A DNA stretch of 64,000 bases from NCBI GenBank assembly GCA_965365285.1, contig CBDUBC010000002.1, positions 1 to 64,000 of the forward strand, read 5' to 3'. Shown one piece after another: positions 25,050 to 34,832 of the stretch. The notes under the pieces were generated by a model that ran no database searches, was not told the origin of the DNA, and saw only the letters and a program-made list of their open reading frames with translations. Position numbers and translations under genes: made by a program. Within the stretch, counting starts at the first letter, position 1. Each line of letters starts with the position of its first letter. This stretch comes from JAURDE01 sp965365285. GTDB lineage: Bacteria; Bdellovibrionota; Bacteriovoracia; Bacteriovoracales; Bacteriovoracaceae.

Positions 25050-27101
25050 ATGAAATATTTCAAATTCCTATGGCTAATTTGGACCCCAGTGATGGCATCA
25101 GTCTATCCTCCAAGTCCAGAGCAGCTTCGTCCATTTATTGAAGGAAAATCAACTCAGAGGGCCCCTAGTTCCTCATCTTCCATTGAGCTAGCAATCTCTT
25201 ATCATAAGGCTAGTAAAGAAAGCCCATCCAAAAACTCCTGTAAATCATTTAAAGGCTTTTACGAGAATAAAGAATTGATCTTTCACTCATTCCTCCCTAT
25301 TAAAATAGTTGAAGCGTGTGACTTCTCTAGAAAGTCTCTTCAGAATTTCTATAGAGATCATGAAAATGAAGTCCCTTCATGGGCACTCTCGCAATTCCTC
25401 ACAAGGATTTTAGAAAAGGCAGAAAAGCTCAACATAAATGAGCTACAGGCCGTACTTCATTACCGGTTATCCTTTTTTGGTTCTATTAAAAAATATAAAG
25501 AAGAGCATCTTTTAAAAGCGAAAAGATTAAATAAAAGTAGAGATCTACGATCTAAAATTAATAATCGCTTAGATTTAATTGCACCTCGACTAAAAAGAAA
25601 AGTCTCTCCAAAAGATTATTACTCCGTTGCCAAAAATTTTGAGGAAAAAAGAAATTTTAAAAGGGCCCGGACTTATTACAGAAAAATTATAAATGGCTCT
25701 TCATTTTCCCTTAAGCAAAAATATAGAGCATGGACTAGAATAGCCATGACCTATAAAAAAGAGCGAAAAGGAGAGGATTATGTTCGAAGTCTTAAAGTAT
25801 TAGGTAACTTTCTTAAAAAAAGATTAGATAATTCAAAAGAGACTTTAAGACTATATGAAGAAAACCAAATTGCCTTAGCAAGAGGGATTTGGACACTTCA
25901 CCAACGAGATGAGGCCAGAAAAGTACTTCAAGAAGTTATAACCTATAAAGGTATATCGCCCGAATCTATGGCAGTTATCTATTGGCTTAAAGGCTCTATG
26001 GAAATGGAGGCTAAAAATAATAAGGGTGCCATACCCTATTTTGAAAAGGCAGCCGAATTTGATCATAAAAATGAAGATCTTAATGAAAGTATTATTTGGG
26101 CACTCTCATGGAATCTCTATCAAGATAAAAAATTTAGGAAAGCGGCTAAATATCTTGATCGAGGTGCTAAAAAAATTGAAGACGTCCATACTCAAAGAAA
26201 GCTTAGATTTTGGCAAGCTAAGGCCCTTCAAAAGGATAAACGTTACCTTCAAGCCAGCCGAATTCTTCATGTAATCTCAAAGGAAGCACCTTTTAGTTAT
26301 TATGGGATAATGGCCGCTAAAGAACTTAGCCTTCCTTACTCTCCTATTGAACCACCTAAGCAAGATTTTAAAGTAGATGAGATACCTCTTTTTTCATGGC
26401 TTTATGTATTGGGTGAAAAAGATTTTGCAAAAAACTATCTTCTCTATCATGTAACAAAAGAAAAAAAGGTGAAGGATATTAGTCCTTATCTTAAATACTT
26501 CGCTCAGGTAGAAGCCTATTCAGAAGGTATTATGGCCTTTTATAGAATCCACCCAGAAAAAAGAGAAGAGTTTATGGAACAGGAGCTCGATCTTTTATAT
26601 CCAAGCCCTTATCGTACCCTCGTTACAAAAGTTTCGGAGAGGCATGGTCTATCTCCTGCGATTATTTATTCCATCACAAGACAAGAATCAGCCTTTAATC
26701 CTTTTGCAAGAAGTTGGGCGGATGCCTTTGGGCTTATGCAATTAACTCCGGAAACGGCAAGAGTATTAACCTCAACTAATAAGCTTAAACTTCCTTACGA
26801 GCTTTTTAAGCCCGAAGTTAATATAAATCTTGGAACAAAATTATTTAAAAGACTAAAAAGTAAATTTAACAATAATTATATCCTCGCCATAGCCTCCTAC
26901 AATGCCAGTCAGCGTGTGGTTAAGCGTTGGTATAAAGAAAGATACGTTGATGACCCGCTCGAGTTTATTGAAAAAATCCCTTATAAAGAAACTCGAAATT
27001 ACGTAAAGCTCGTCTTAAGAAATTTTATTATTTATAAGCGAGTGCTTAGTAAAGATAAGTTCTATTTTCCTGAGGAAATCATATCTAACGAACAATCTTA
27101 G
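25050..27101 (+). CDS. slt: Soluble lytic murein transglycosylase
   Basis: Cleaves peptidoglycan between MurNAc and GlcNAc, forming 1,6-anhydroMurNAc. It has a signal peptide (MKYFKFLWLIWTPVMAS), a long alpha-helical superhelix of TPR-like repeats (about 80-480) as in Slt70, and a C-terminal SLT domain with the catalytic Glu at about residue 546 (RQESAFNP), then GLMQLTPETA and ASYNAS. The ATG at 25050 is chosen because AAGGA lies upstream and the signal peptide begins there; ATG 25038 lies inside that site. It overlaps the convergent lolA by 17 bases. A predator could use it both for its own wall and for the prey wall. Confidence 0.92.
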   Translation: MKYFKFLWLIWTPVMASVYPPSPEQLRPFIEGKSTQRAPSSSSSIELAISYHKASKESPSKNSCKSFKGFYENKELIFHSFLPIKIVEACDFSRKSLQNFYRDHENEVPSWALSQFLTRILEKAEKLNINELQAVLHYRLSFFGSIKKYKEEHLLKAKRLNKSRDLRSKINNRLDLIAPRLKRKVSPKDYYSVAKNFEEKRNFKRARTYYRKIINGSSFSLKQKYRAWTRIAMTYKKERKGEDYVRSLKVLGNFLKKRLDNSKETLRLYEENQIALARGIWTLHQRDEARKVLQEVITYKGISPESMAVIYWLKGSMEMEAKNNKGAIPYFEKAAEFDHKNEDLNESIIWALSWNLYQDKKFRKAAKYLDRGAKKIEDVHTQRKLRFWQAKALQKDKRYLQASRILHVISKEAPFSYYGIMAAKELSLPYSPIEPPKQDFKVDEIPLFSWLYVLGEKDFAKNYLLYHVTKEKKVKDISPYLKYFAQVEAYSEGIMAFYRIHPEKREEFMEQELDLLYPSPYRTLVTKVSERHGLSPAIIYSITRQESAFNPFARSWADAFGLMQLTPETARVLTSTNKLKLPYELFKPEVNINLGTKLFKRLKSKFNNNYILAIASYNASQRVVKRWYKERYVDDPLEFIEKIPYKETRNYVKLVLRNFIIYKRVLSKDKFYFPEEIISNEQS

Positions 27102-27693
27102 TGTTTGGTGGAACACTAAAGGTGAAATGATCCTTTTTAAAGTCTTTATTAAGTTTAAGAGAGAGAACCTCAAACTTTACTTTCCTTCCATCATTATATT
27201 CAATGATCATGGATTTCATCTGATCAAAGGACTCTTTGGTCTCTTGAAAGTTTACGGATAAGGTCTTTATTCCAAGTTTCTTACTAGTTTCTTCATTAAA
27301 TCGAACGAGCCGCTTTTTTGTACTCGCCTTCTCAACATCATAGCGATCATTTTTTTTGAGACCATTTTTTTTAAGAATATCAAAAAGATCTGTTAAAAGA
27401 TTTTTATTACTCTTGGTGATTTTGACTTCGCCTTGCTCCCCCTCAATAAAGGGAGGAGTATAGTACCACTGAGTTTTATTATTACTTATAAAAAGACTTG
27501 AGACTTTATCTTCTACTTTAAATCGAATACTTCCTGGATACTTATATTCAATTTTTCCTTTACTCTTTTTTTCTTTTCCTGAAATTTCACTTTTAATTAC
27601 CTGAATGAACTTCATCTCAAAGCTACTGGGCAAAACAAAGTTTGCCCAAGTTAAAGGTGTATAAATAAAAAGTAGAATAAAAAAACGTCTCAT
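27085..27693 (-). CDS. lolA: Outer-membrane lipoprotein carrier protein LolA-like
   Basis: A periplasmic chaperone that takes lipoproteins from LolCDE to the outer membrane. It has a signal peptide (MRRFFILLFIYTPLTWA) and the LolA fold pattern: SSFEMKFIQVIKSE, KGKIEYKYPGSIRFKV, a strand with NKTQWYYTPP, and a late amphipathic strand ending FSVPPNTKIV. The sequence is divergent but the order fits. It lies 12 bases downstream of smc and is probably co-transcribed with it. Confidence 0.82.
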   Translation of the reverse strand: MRRFFILLFIYTPLTWANFVLPSSFEMKFIQVIKSEISGKEKKSKGKIEYKYPGSIRFKVEDKVSSLFISNNKTQWYYTPPFIEGEQGEVKITKSNKNLLTDLFDILKKNGLKKNDRYDVEKASTKKRLVRFNEETSKKLGIKTLSVNFQETKESFDQMKSMIIEYNDGRKVKFEVLSLKLNKDFKKDHFTFSVPPNTKIVR

Positions 27694-27705
27694 TCGTAAA
27701 ACTCT

Positions 27706-30700
27706 TTATTGTAACTGGACAGAAACCGCAGTAGAAATACCTGGCTCTTGCATGGTTACCCCATAAAGAACATCATTCAGTTCCATGGTCTTTTTATTAT
27801 GAGTAATGAGAATAAATTGAGAGTCATGACTCATCTCTCTCAGAAGATCGTTGAATCTTCCTACGTTGGCATCATCAAGAGGTGCATCAACCTCATCCAG
27901 AAGACAAAATGGCGATGGCTTAACGAGAAAAACAGAGAAAATTAGACTAAGGGCCGTAAGAGCTTTTTCACCACCAGACATCAAGTTAATATTTTGCATC
28001 TTCTTACCAGGAGGCTGAGCAATGATATCTACGCCACAGTCTGGATCATCCAAGTGTCCAATAATTTGAAGAGAAGCATTTCCTCCACCAAAGATGATAG
28101 GGAAAACTTTCTTAAATCTCTCATTAACTTCATCAAAAGCTTGTTTAAATCGGGCCTTGGAATTGTTATCGATATGAGTAATAGCTGCTTCAAGATCCTC
28201 AAGAGACTTCTTAAGCTCCACTTCTTGTTCTTTTAAGAACTGGTAACGAAGCTTTTGTCTTTCATAATCTTCAACTGCTTTCCAGTTGATTTCACCAAAT
28301 TTTAGAAGTTCGGACTTATTTTGCTTAATTTTTGATTCGATATCTTTAAGCTCTTGACCATATTTTCGAACAAACTCGAAAGATTGCTTAAAGATTTCTG
28401 AGGTACCATTCTCCGTTTCAATAGTGTACATCGAATCTAGGTTTTCTAATCTCTTTTTTAGTTCTTCACTTATCTCAACTTCGTTGAGTAAAACATCTCT
28501 TAAGTCGACATGATATTTTTCAAATATGTCTCTAGTGACTTCAGATTCATCTTGAATAATTTTTTCAAGCCGAACCTCAAGTTGATCCTTTTCTTTTTCA
28601 AACTTCAGGATCTTCTTACTAATTTCTCGAACTTCTTTTTCTCGCCCTTCCATAGCACCAGCAAGAACATTAAGTTCTTCTCTAATAAGAGAAAGAGCAT
28701 CCGCTTTATTTTCAAGTTCTTTAGATTCCTCGAGGTTTTTCTTTTCTAGGTCTTGGGCATCAAAATTAAGCTGCTCGATCTTTTTACTTTGACCTTCAAT
28801 TTCAGCTTTATTTTCAATTACCTTTTGATTGACTCTATTAATTTGTCCTTCCACGTCCTTTATTTGATCTTGAATGGCTTTTAGCTTCTCTAGGTAAGTG
28901 CTTACCTCATAATTTAGTTCAAAAGCTTGATTTTTCTTTTCTTGAAAGTTTTTTTCAATCTCTCTAAGCTTTGTGCGTTCTTCATTGTATCGATGATTTT
29001 CTTCTTCAAGCTGGAGATCAAGTTCTTCTTTTTTAATTTGCTTCTGATCTTTCTCTTCAAGCTTCGCTACCTTATTTTTTGAGATTTCATCTCTTCTTGA
29101 TCTTAAAATCCCAAGTCTCGCATCACCATCTTTCTTAGCATTAATCTTTTGATCAAAAGCTGCCTTTTTAGCGGTAAAATTAAGCCTAAAATCAATTAGA
29201 TTTTTGGATAAGCTTTCATATCGCTGATTTTCTTCCTCCAGCTTTATCGTAAGCTCCTCAAGTTTAGCCTCTTTTTCGTCAATGCTCTCTTTTAAGTCCC
29301 CAACTTCTTTTTCAAGTTCAGCAGCTTTATTATTCCTTTCTAAGACGTTCCCTAGTCCTTCATTTTTGACATTAGATCGAACAAAAACCGCACCCATCTT
29401 ATTTTCTATAAGGATAGTTCCGTCGAGAGAAACCATGGTATCGAAATCTAACTGTTTTATTTTATGAAGAGTACTTTCTTCAATCTGGTTTCCTGGAACA
29501 TCAAATATATATCGCCCAGATAGTATCGGCCCAAAAAGAGACTTGTAACGATCTTCAATTTTAACAATTTGGGAAACTGGAATAAGTCCTATCTGATCAA
29601 TCTCTTTGGCTTTTTTAGATTTTGGTAAAAGAATATCAAGACCTTGATCTTGGTTGGCATGGATCCAATTAAAGGGAGTTTCCAAACCATCTTTATTAAA
29701 AACCATCTCTACCATGTCATAGACAATCGTATTCATGGCCTTCTCATACTGAGGCTCGCATTTAAGAACTGTTCCTACTAGGGTAAAGTTTTTTCCTTCT
29801 TCAGATTTTAAAAAGTCTGCAGTTCCATCTTTAATCCCCTCTAGAGACTCAATCAGCTCTTTAAGAGATTCAAGTTTAGAGCTCATACTCATATAGTGAG
29901 AATGATCTTTTTTAAATTCTTGATCTTTTACTTTAATTTCTTCTTTTAATTTTTGAATTTCTTCTTTTTTCAGACTCTCCTCAAAAGCGAGCTCTTTGAG
30001 TTTAGATTCTTTTTGATTAAGTTTGTCGCGCTCTTCAGTAATATCAGTATTCGCCGCAGAAAATTCAACTTCTAAGTTTTCAATTTCTTCATTTAAATCT
30101 TGTAATGAATTTGAATACTCTTCTAGCTTTGACTCAATTTTGAAGTTTTCTTGATCTAATTGCTGAGACTCGTCCCTTTTATTCTTAAGACTTCTCTCAA
30201 GTTCACTTACAAGCTCTCTTGATTCCGTGAGACTTCCTTCTAACTCTTCAATAGCTTCATTGAGAATATCGAGCTCTTCCTGTCTATTTTGAGAATTGAG
30301 TGTTTCTTCTTCATTCTTCTTAAGTTCTTGAAGTCGAGTCGCTCTTTCTTGGGCATCATTTTCATTTTGCTCAAGATCTTCTTTAACCGAGTCGAGTCTG
30401 TTTTCTGTTTCTGTTAGACTCTTCATCAGGTAGAGAAGTCTTTCTTCAGCCCCAGCAAGAAGCCTGGACTGCTCATTATAAAGAGACTGAAACTCATCAA
30501 GCTTTTGTCCCTTTTCTTCTTTTTCTAATCTTTCTTTTTGAAGACTGATTTCAAGGGTTTCTTTTTGAAGATTAAGTTCTTCTAGTGATTTAACAAGCTC
30601 TTCATTTCTTTCTGTTTTTTCTTTAAACTCTTTTAGATATTCAAAAACTTTATGAGAACCAGAGACCAGCTCGCCTCTTCTAATTTTTTCTTTTAGGTTC

Positions 30701-31365
30701 TTTGCTCTTTGAGCATTTTCAGCTTGATCTTTTAGAATATTGATATTTTTTTCAATCTCCATTTGAAGATCATGAAGTCGATCCAGATTGGATTTGGTTT
30801 GCTCAATTTTTCTTTGAGATTCTTTCTTTCGAAGATTAAATTTGGTTACTCCAGCAACCTCTTCAATAATAATTCTTCTCTCAACAGGTTTTGCTTGAAC
30901 CAACCGAGCAATTTCACCCTGAGCAATAATAGAATAAGACTTTGCTCCGGCGCCGGTATCCATAAAGACTTCTTGGATATCTTTAAGTCGACAGGGCTCA
31001 TTATTAATCCGATATTCAGTTTCACCATTTCGATAAAGTTTTCTTGTTAGCTGGATCTCACTTGGACTGACAACCCTGTTTCCGATATGAATATGTTTAC
31101 CATCATCATTTTCTAGAACGAGAGAAACCTCTGCCCAAGTTGCAGGATTGAATTTTTCAGACCCAGCAAAAATAACATCTTTCATGTTATTTCCCCTAAG
31201 GTGCTTTGCCGACATCTCACCCATAACCCAAAAAAGGGCATCGACGATATTTGACTTACCGCAACCATTTGGACCCACGATCCCCGTAATCCCTTGGTCA
31301 AAATTAATTGTAGTTCTATCTCTAAAAGACTTGAATCCGTGGACGACAAGTTTCTTTAACTTCAC
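27706..31365 (-). CDS. smc: Chromosome segregation protein SMC
   Basis: The condensin-type ATPase that organises the chromosome with ScpA/ScpB. The N-terminal Walker A is GPNGCGKS (31-38), followed by QGEIARLVQ, a long coiled coil, the hinge near residues 490-640 (GTVLKCEPQYEKAMNTI, LGNVLERNN), a second coiled coil, and the C-terminal ABC signature LMSGGEKALTA (from about 1128) with Walker B CLLDEVDAPLDD. The length of 1219 is normal. The scp genes are not in the window. Confidence 0.97.
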   Translation of the reverse strand: MKLKKLVVHGFKSFRDRTTINFDQGITGIVGPNGCGKSNIVDALFWVMGEMSAKHLRGNNMKDVIFAGSEKFNPATWAEVSLVLENDDGKHIHIGNRVVSPSEIQLTRKLYRNGETEYRINNEPCRLKDIQEVFMDTGAGAKSYSIIAQGEIARLVQAKPVERRIIIEEVAGVTKFNLRKKESQRKIEQTKSNLDRLHDLQMEIEKNINILKDQAENAQRAKNLKEKIRRGELVSGSHKVFEYLKEFKEKTERNEELVKSLEELNLQKETLEISLQKERLEKEEKGQKLDEFQSLYNEQSRLLAGAEERLLYLMKSLTETENRLDSVKEDLEQNENDAQERATRLQELKKNEEETLNSQNRQEELDILNEAIEELEGSLTESRELVSELERSLKNKRDESQQLDQENFKIESKLEEYSNSLQDLNEEIENLEVEFSAANTDITEERDKLNQKESKLKELAFEESLKKEEIQKLKEEIKVKDQEFKKDHSHYMSMSSKLESLKELIESLEGIKDGTADFLKSEEGKNFTLVGTVLKCEPQYEKAMNTIVYDMVEMVFNKDGLETPFNWIHANQDQGLDILLPKSKKAKEIDQIGLIPVSQIVKIEDRYKSLFGPILSGRYIFDVPGNQIEESTLHKIKQLDFDTMVSLDGTILIENKMGAVFVRSNVKNEGLGNVLERNNKAAELEKEVGDLKESIDEKEAKLEELTIKLEEENQRYESLSKNLIDFRLNFTAKKAAFDQKINAKKDGDARLGILRSRRDEISKNKVAKLEEKDQKQIKKEELDLQLEEENHRYNEERTKLREIEKNFQEKKNQAFELNYEVSTYLEKLKAIQDQIKDVEGQINRVNQKVIENKAEIEGQSKKIEQLNFDAQDLEKKNLEESKELENKADALSLIREELNVLAGAMEGREKEVREISKKILKFEKEKDQLEVRLEKIIQDESEVTRDIFEKYHVDLRDVLLNEVEISEELKKRLENLDSMYTIETENGTSEIFKQSFEFVRKYGQELKDIESKIKQNKSELLKFGEINWKAVEDYERQKLRYQFLKEQEVELKKSLEDLEAAITHIDNNSKARFKQAFDEVNERFKKVFPIIFGGGNASLQIIGHLDDPDCGVDIIAQPPGKKMQNINLMSGGEKALTALSLIFSVFLVKPSPFCLLDEVDAPLDDANVGRFNDLLREMSHDSQFILITHNKKTMELNDVLYGVTMQEPGISTAVSVQLQ

Positions 31366-31532
31366 AGGCCTTCCTTTATATCAATTGAATATCCTCTCAA
31401 TAATGTCCCATAGGGAGTTGAATCAGTATAGAGCAAAAATCCTTTAAAATTGACTATTTGGCCTCAACAGGGGCCCCTAGATAGATTCTCAAACTATGCA
31501 ATATCGGTGACTTAACGTTCCAATCTATATTT

Positions 31533-31557
31533 ATTACATGAAGGATCACATTGTAAT
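31533..31557. promoter_or_regulatory. Inverted repeat upstream of the transglutaminase-like gene
   Basis: ATTACA (31533-31538) and TGTAAT (31552-31557) flank 13 bases, ending 21 bases before a TATACT box (31579-31584) that could be the -10 of the following gene. It could be an operator for an activator, as no good -35 is present at normal spacing. Confidence 0.35.
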
Positions 31558-31608
31558 GCGAAGCGCACTCTGTCTCGCTATACTCCCCTCAAATTAATCA
31601 GGAGTACT

Positions 31609-33894
31609 ATGATGAAGAGAAGTATTGTATTACTCGGGGTCTCAGCTCTCGTATCTTTGAATGCTATGGCAGCAAACGATATGGTATGGAATGAGAGAAA
31701 CAACCCTGAGAATTTTGGGAAAGATCTCGAAACAAGCTTAGAAAAATTACCAAGATCTGGGAAACTTGAAAAACTTCCTTGGAGTGGTGATTATTGGCCA
31801 ACGTACAAAGGTGGAATCACATATCGATGGAATCAACCACTTGCTGAAGGGGAAGAAGAAAAATCAAGATACGCTTATAGAATGCTTGATATTAATTTCC
31901 TTGAGCAAGACAAAATGGCAACTTACTCTCCAGCAGAAAAATACGACATCTTTATCGGTGCTTCAAACTTTCCTCTGACTACTCATGAGAGAAATAGAAC
32001 CAATATCCTTAAAACCGTTGAAGGAACGATTGAGTATGATCCAGAATTCAAAATCCCTACTTGGGAAGGTCTGTGTCACGCTTGGGCGCCAGCAACTGTT
32101 CACTACGATAATCCAGAACCAGTTAAACTAAAAAATAAATTTGGTATCGAAGTTGAATTTGGTTCTTCTGATATCAAGGCCCTTTTAACCTATTTCCTTC
32201 ACACGGCTAGAACCAATACTGATTTTATGGGTTCACGATGTGAACTTTCATTTGCTGATCTTGAAAAAGAGTTCAAAGAAGGAAAGATTACCGAAGAAGA
32301 ACTTATTGAAAAAATTGAAAGTAGCGAATGTGCGGATACTCACCCAGCTGCATTCCATATTGCTCTAATCAACCAAATTGGAATTAAAAAAGAGAGCTTT
32401 ATTGTTGATATGACAAGAGATGCTGAAGTTTGGAACCAAGCAGTTTATTCTTATAGTACTCAATACTATCCAAAAAGAGATGGACTTTCTGAAGGTGCTC
32501 CAGAGAGTGCAGTAAAAGAAATCTATGCTCAAACTTATGTTGACGTTATCGTTGAAGTACCTCAAACATGGGAAAAAGATAACAATAGAAATGCTATCAA
32601 GAGACTTACTTATGTTTACACTCTAGCTCTTGATAAAGATAACAAGATCGTTGGTGGTAAATGGATAAGTAAGAAAAGACCGGACTTTATTTGGAAAAGC
32701 GCAAAGCCAAAATTTCAAGGATTCTTTGCACCACTAAAAGAGATTTATGGTAAATCAGTTAGCTACCTCTATAAAGATCGAGTAAAAGAACTAAAAAAGA
32801 TCATGCTTAATGAAGGCAAGAAAAACCTTAACGCGAAGAAGTTCATCGAAAATGTTAAAGGTGAAATTGCTCTTAATAAATTCAGAAATGGAGTTAAGAC
32901 TCTTACTAGAGCTGAAGCTTTCATCAAAGAAACTGCTAAACTCGCAATGGAAAGAAAAATCAGAAAAGACTTCCTAAAGAAGAAACTTAAAGCTGGTGTT
33001 CGATCTACTTTCATCAAAAATAAGTTCCTTGATGAGCTTAAGAGACTTGAAAACCTTTCTAAGGTTAAAAAGGGAGCCAAGGCAACTGGTAAAGCAGCTC
33101 TTTTCATCAAAGGTCTTAAGACTGATGTAAAAATCACTAAAGCAAAAGAAGCTGTTAAGAATAAACTAAAAGCAGACTTCAATGCTAAGAAATTCGTTGA
33201 TGGCGTAAAGAGTGAAGTAAGAAAAGATAAAGCTCTCAAGAACCTTAAAAAATCTGCAAAAGCAGACTTTAACATGAAGAAATTCGTTGCAGTTACTAGC
33301 TCCGAAGCTAACAAAACTAGAGCTAAGAAAACAATGAAGAAACTTCCAGCTGCTGGTAAGTTCATTAAGAACATTAAAAAAGCTGTACTTGAGTCTAAGT
33401 TTGTAGCTGCTGGTAACACTGCAATCGCCTCTACAGAGCTTTCTAGACTAGAAGTTGAAGGTAGAGATCAAAGAGCTCTTAACAACAGATTTCTTGAGGA
33501 AGTAGCCAAAGGTAACGTAGTTATGGCCAAGAAACTGGCTGACGAAGGTGCTGAGATCTTCGCAAGAAACAACCAAGGTGAAACTGCTCTTATGATTACT
33601 CTTAAGACAGATAACTATGGAATGTTCCTCTACCTAATCGGAAGAGATGCACTTCTTAAAAATATCAACGCTGTTGATAGAAAAGGTTATACTGCACTTG
33701 TTCACCTCGTACTTAATGACGGTATTAAAAGCCGACACAAAATTAAGTATGTTGAAGCTCTTATTTCAGTTGGTATAAATATCAATATTAAAGACAAGAG
33801 TGGAAAAACTGCTTACAGACATTCTCTTGATAGAGGGTACTTTAAAGAATTTACTCTAAATAGATTCTTTAAGAAAGCAGACGCTCAAAAATAG
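31609..33894 (+). CDS. Secreted transglutaminase-elicitor-like protein with Lys-rich repeats and ankyrin repeats
   Basis: Signal peptide 1-21 (AMA before AND). Residues about 50-390 resemble the TGase-elicitor family (first known from Phytophthora): WEGLCHAWAPA with the candidate catalytic Cys156, a His in HPAAFHIALINQIG (245/250) and an Asp in SFIVDMTRDAEVW (267/271). Residues about 390-625 are very lysine-rich and made of degenerate units around KKF(I/V)xxVK(G/S)E. The last 120 residues carry two to three ankyrin repeats (GNVVMAKKLADEGA, NNQGETALM, DRKGYTALVHLV, DKSGKTAY). AGGAG sits four bases before the first ATG and seven before the second (31612). Crosslinking activity is inferred from family only. 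It is followed by its own terminator. Confidence 0.8.
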   Translation: MMKRSIVLLGVSALVSLNAMAANDMVWNERNNPENFGKDLETSLEKLPRSGKLEKLPWSGDYWPTYKGGITYRWNQPLAEGEEEKSRYAYRMLDINFLEQDKMATYSPAEKYDIFIGASNFPLTTHERNRTNILKTVEGTIEYDPEFKIPTWEGLCHAWAPATVHYDNPEPVKLKNKFGIEVEFGSSDIKALLTYFLHTARTNTDFMGSRCELSFADLEKEFKEGKITEEELIEKIESSECADTHPAAFHIALINQIGIKKESFIVDMTRDAEVWNQAVYSYSTQYYPKRDGLSEGAPESAVKEIYAQTYVDVIVEVPQTWEKDNNRNAIKRLTYVYTLALDKDNKIVGGKWISKKRPDFIWKSAKPKFQGFFAPLKEIYGKSVSYLYKDRVKELKKIMLNEGKKNLNAKKFIENVKGEIALNKFRNGVKTLTRAEAFIKETAKLAMERKIRKDFLKKKLKAGVRSTFIKNKFLDELKRLENLSKVKKGAKATGKAALFIKGLKTDVKITKAKEAVKNKLKADFNAKKFVDGVKSEVRKDKALKNLKKSAKADFNMKKFVAVTSSEANKTRAKKTMKKLPAAGKFIKNIKKAVLESKFVAAGNTAIASTELSRLEVEGRDQRALNNRFLEEVAKGNVVMAKKLADEGAEIFARNNQGETALMITLKTDNYGMFLYLIGRDALLKNINAVDRKGYTALVHLVLNDGIKSRHKIKYVEALISVGININIKDKSGKTAYRHSLDRGYFKEFTLNRFFKKADAQK
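32800..33420 (+). repeat. Degenerate lysine-rich repeat region
   Basis: Encodes repeated units such as NLNAKKFIENVKGE, DFNAKKFVDGVKSE and DFNMKKFVAVTSSE, interleaved with K-rich helical links. The spacing between the last two clear copies is about 33 residues. The skewed composition leaves a long shadow reading frame on the other strand. Confidence 0.65.
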
Positions 33895-33903
33895 TCCTAG
33901 TTG

Positions 33904-33930
33904 GAAGGGGTCGAAAGGCCCCTTCTTTTT
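33904..33930 (+). terminator. Rho-independent terminator of the transglutaminase-like gene
   Basis: Nine-base stem GAAGGGGTC / GGCCCCTTC (one G-T pair) with a GAAA tetraloop and a TTTTT run, starting nine bases after the stop codon. Confidence 0.85.
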
Positions 33931-34717
33931 AGGTCTCCCCTTCCGTTGTTAACCCCAAGATAGAAAACAAGTCATTATTCTTATTCATCATTTTTACAAA
34001 TGAATCTAGAATATCTCTTTGCTCTTCATTGAGATCGACAAGTTCAACGGAATATCTCTTCCCACCGTAAGGGTATCTTTCATCTTGGCCTGGCAATAGT
34101 TTCCTTTCTGATTTAATGGAGCCAGAGGTCAAAAGGTCTGATTTTTTAAGACCAGTAAGTCTTAGTTCTTCAAAATAAGTTCCTTTCTCAAAACTAATTC
34201 CACCTGATTTTCCAACTAAAAAAGAAAAGCCATTTTCACCTATTTCAAAAACATTGAAACAATAGCTTTTACCATCTGATTCAAAGTTTAAGGTAATAGG
34301 TGACTCTACTCGAACTCGGGCCGATTTTCTTCGATCAAAAAAAACCAATTCTTCTGGTATGAGAAGTGAAAGTTCAGCACTATTAAGTTCAATTCCATGG
34401 ATCTTTGTAGTGAAACTCATATGGACATCTGGATCGACAAGAGAGATCTCCACATTATCCATATTTTTATTATTGATTTCCTCTTCAAGCTTTTCAAAAA
34501 ATGCTTCATCTTCGACTTTGATTTTAAAGAATTTTTTAGACTTGCACATGGACTTATATTTAAATTTAGATTTTTCTAATTTTTTAAGATGGTCCTTCTC
34601 GTAATAGTAAATTCCCTTTCCTATAAACACTACACCATAAACTTTTTTGATACACTGAGAGCTGATTGTTGTAAGAATTTTTGCTCTTGAGAAAATCTTA
34701 ATAAGTTTTAAGTTCAA
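33929..34717 (-). CDS. PilZ-domain protein (degenerate)
   Basis: 262 residues, probably cytoplasmic. A C-terminal PilZ-like domain begins with RRKSARVRVESP (RxxxR motif), followed by VFEIGENGFSFLV, where the normal (D/N)xSxxG is replaced by EIGENG; c-di-GMP binding may be weak or lost. The N-terminal half (about 1-125) is lysine-rich and not recognised. It ends against the terminator of the convergent transglutaminase-like gene. Confidence 0.65.
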   Translation of the reverse strand: MNLKLIKIFSRAKILTTISSQCIKKVYGVVFIGKGIYYYEKDHLKKLEKSKFKYKSMCKSKKFFKIKVEDEAFFEKLEEEINNKNMDNVEISLVDPDVHMSFTTKIHGIELNSAELSLLIPEELVFFDRRKSARVRVESPITLNFESDGKSYCFNVFEIGENGFSFLVGKSGGISFEKGTYFEELRLTGLKKSDLLTSGSIKSERKLLPGQDERYPYGGKRYSVELVDLNEEQRDILDSFVKMMNKNNDLFSILGLTTEGET

Positions 34718-34832
34718 TATAACCTTCCTAGGAAACTCGAGCTTGGTAAATCAGGAGATCATTCCCTTCTCTTATTTTAACGAAAGACTTAGTTTTATCA
34801 AATTAAAGTGGTGATTATATTGACAGGAAAAA

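Noticed and set aside
32769..33419. 216-codon open frame on the minus strand inside the transglutaminase-like gene
   Set aside because: It mirrors the lysine-rich repeat (AAG/AAA read as CTT/TTT), giving a false Leu/Phe/Ser-rich protein. There is no ribosome site.
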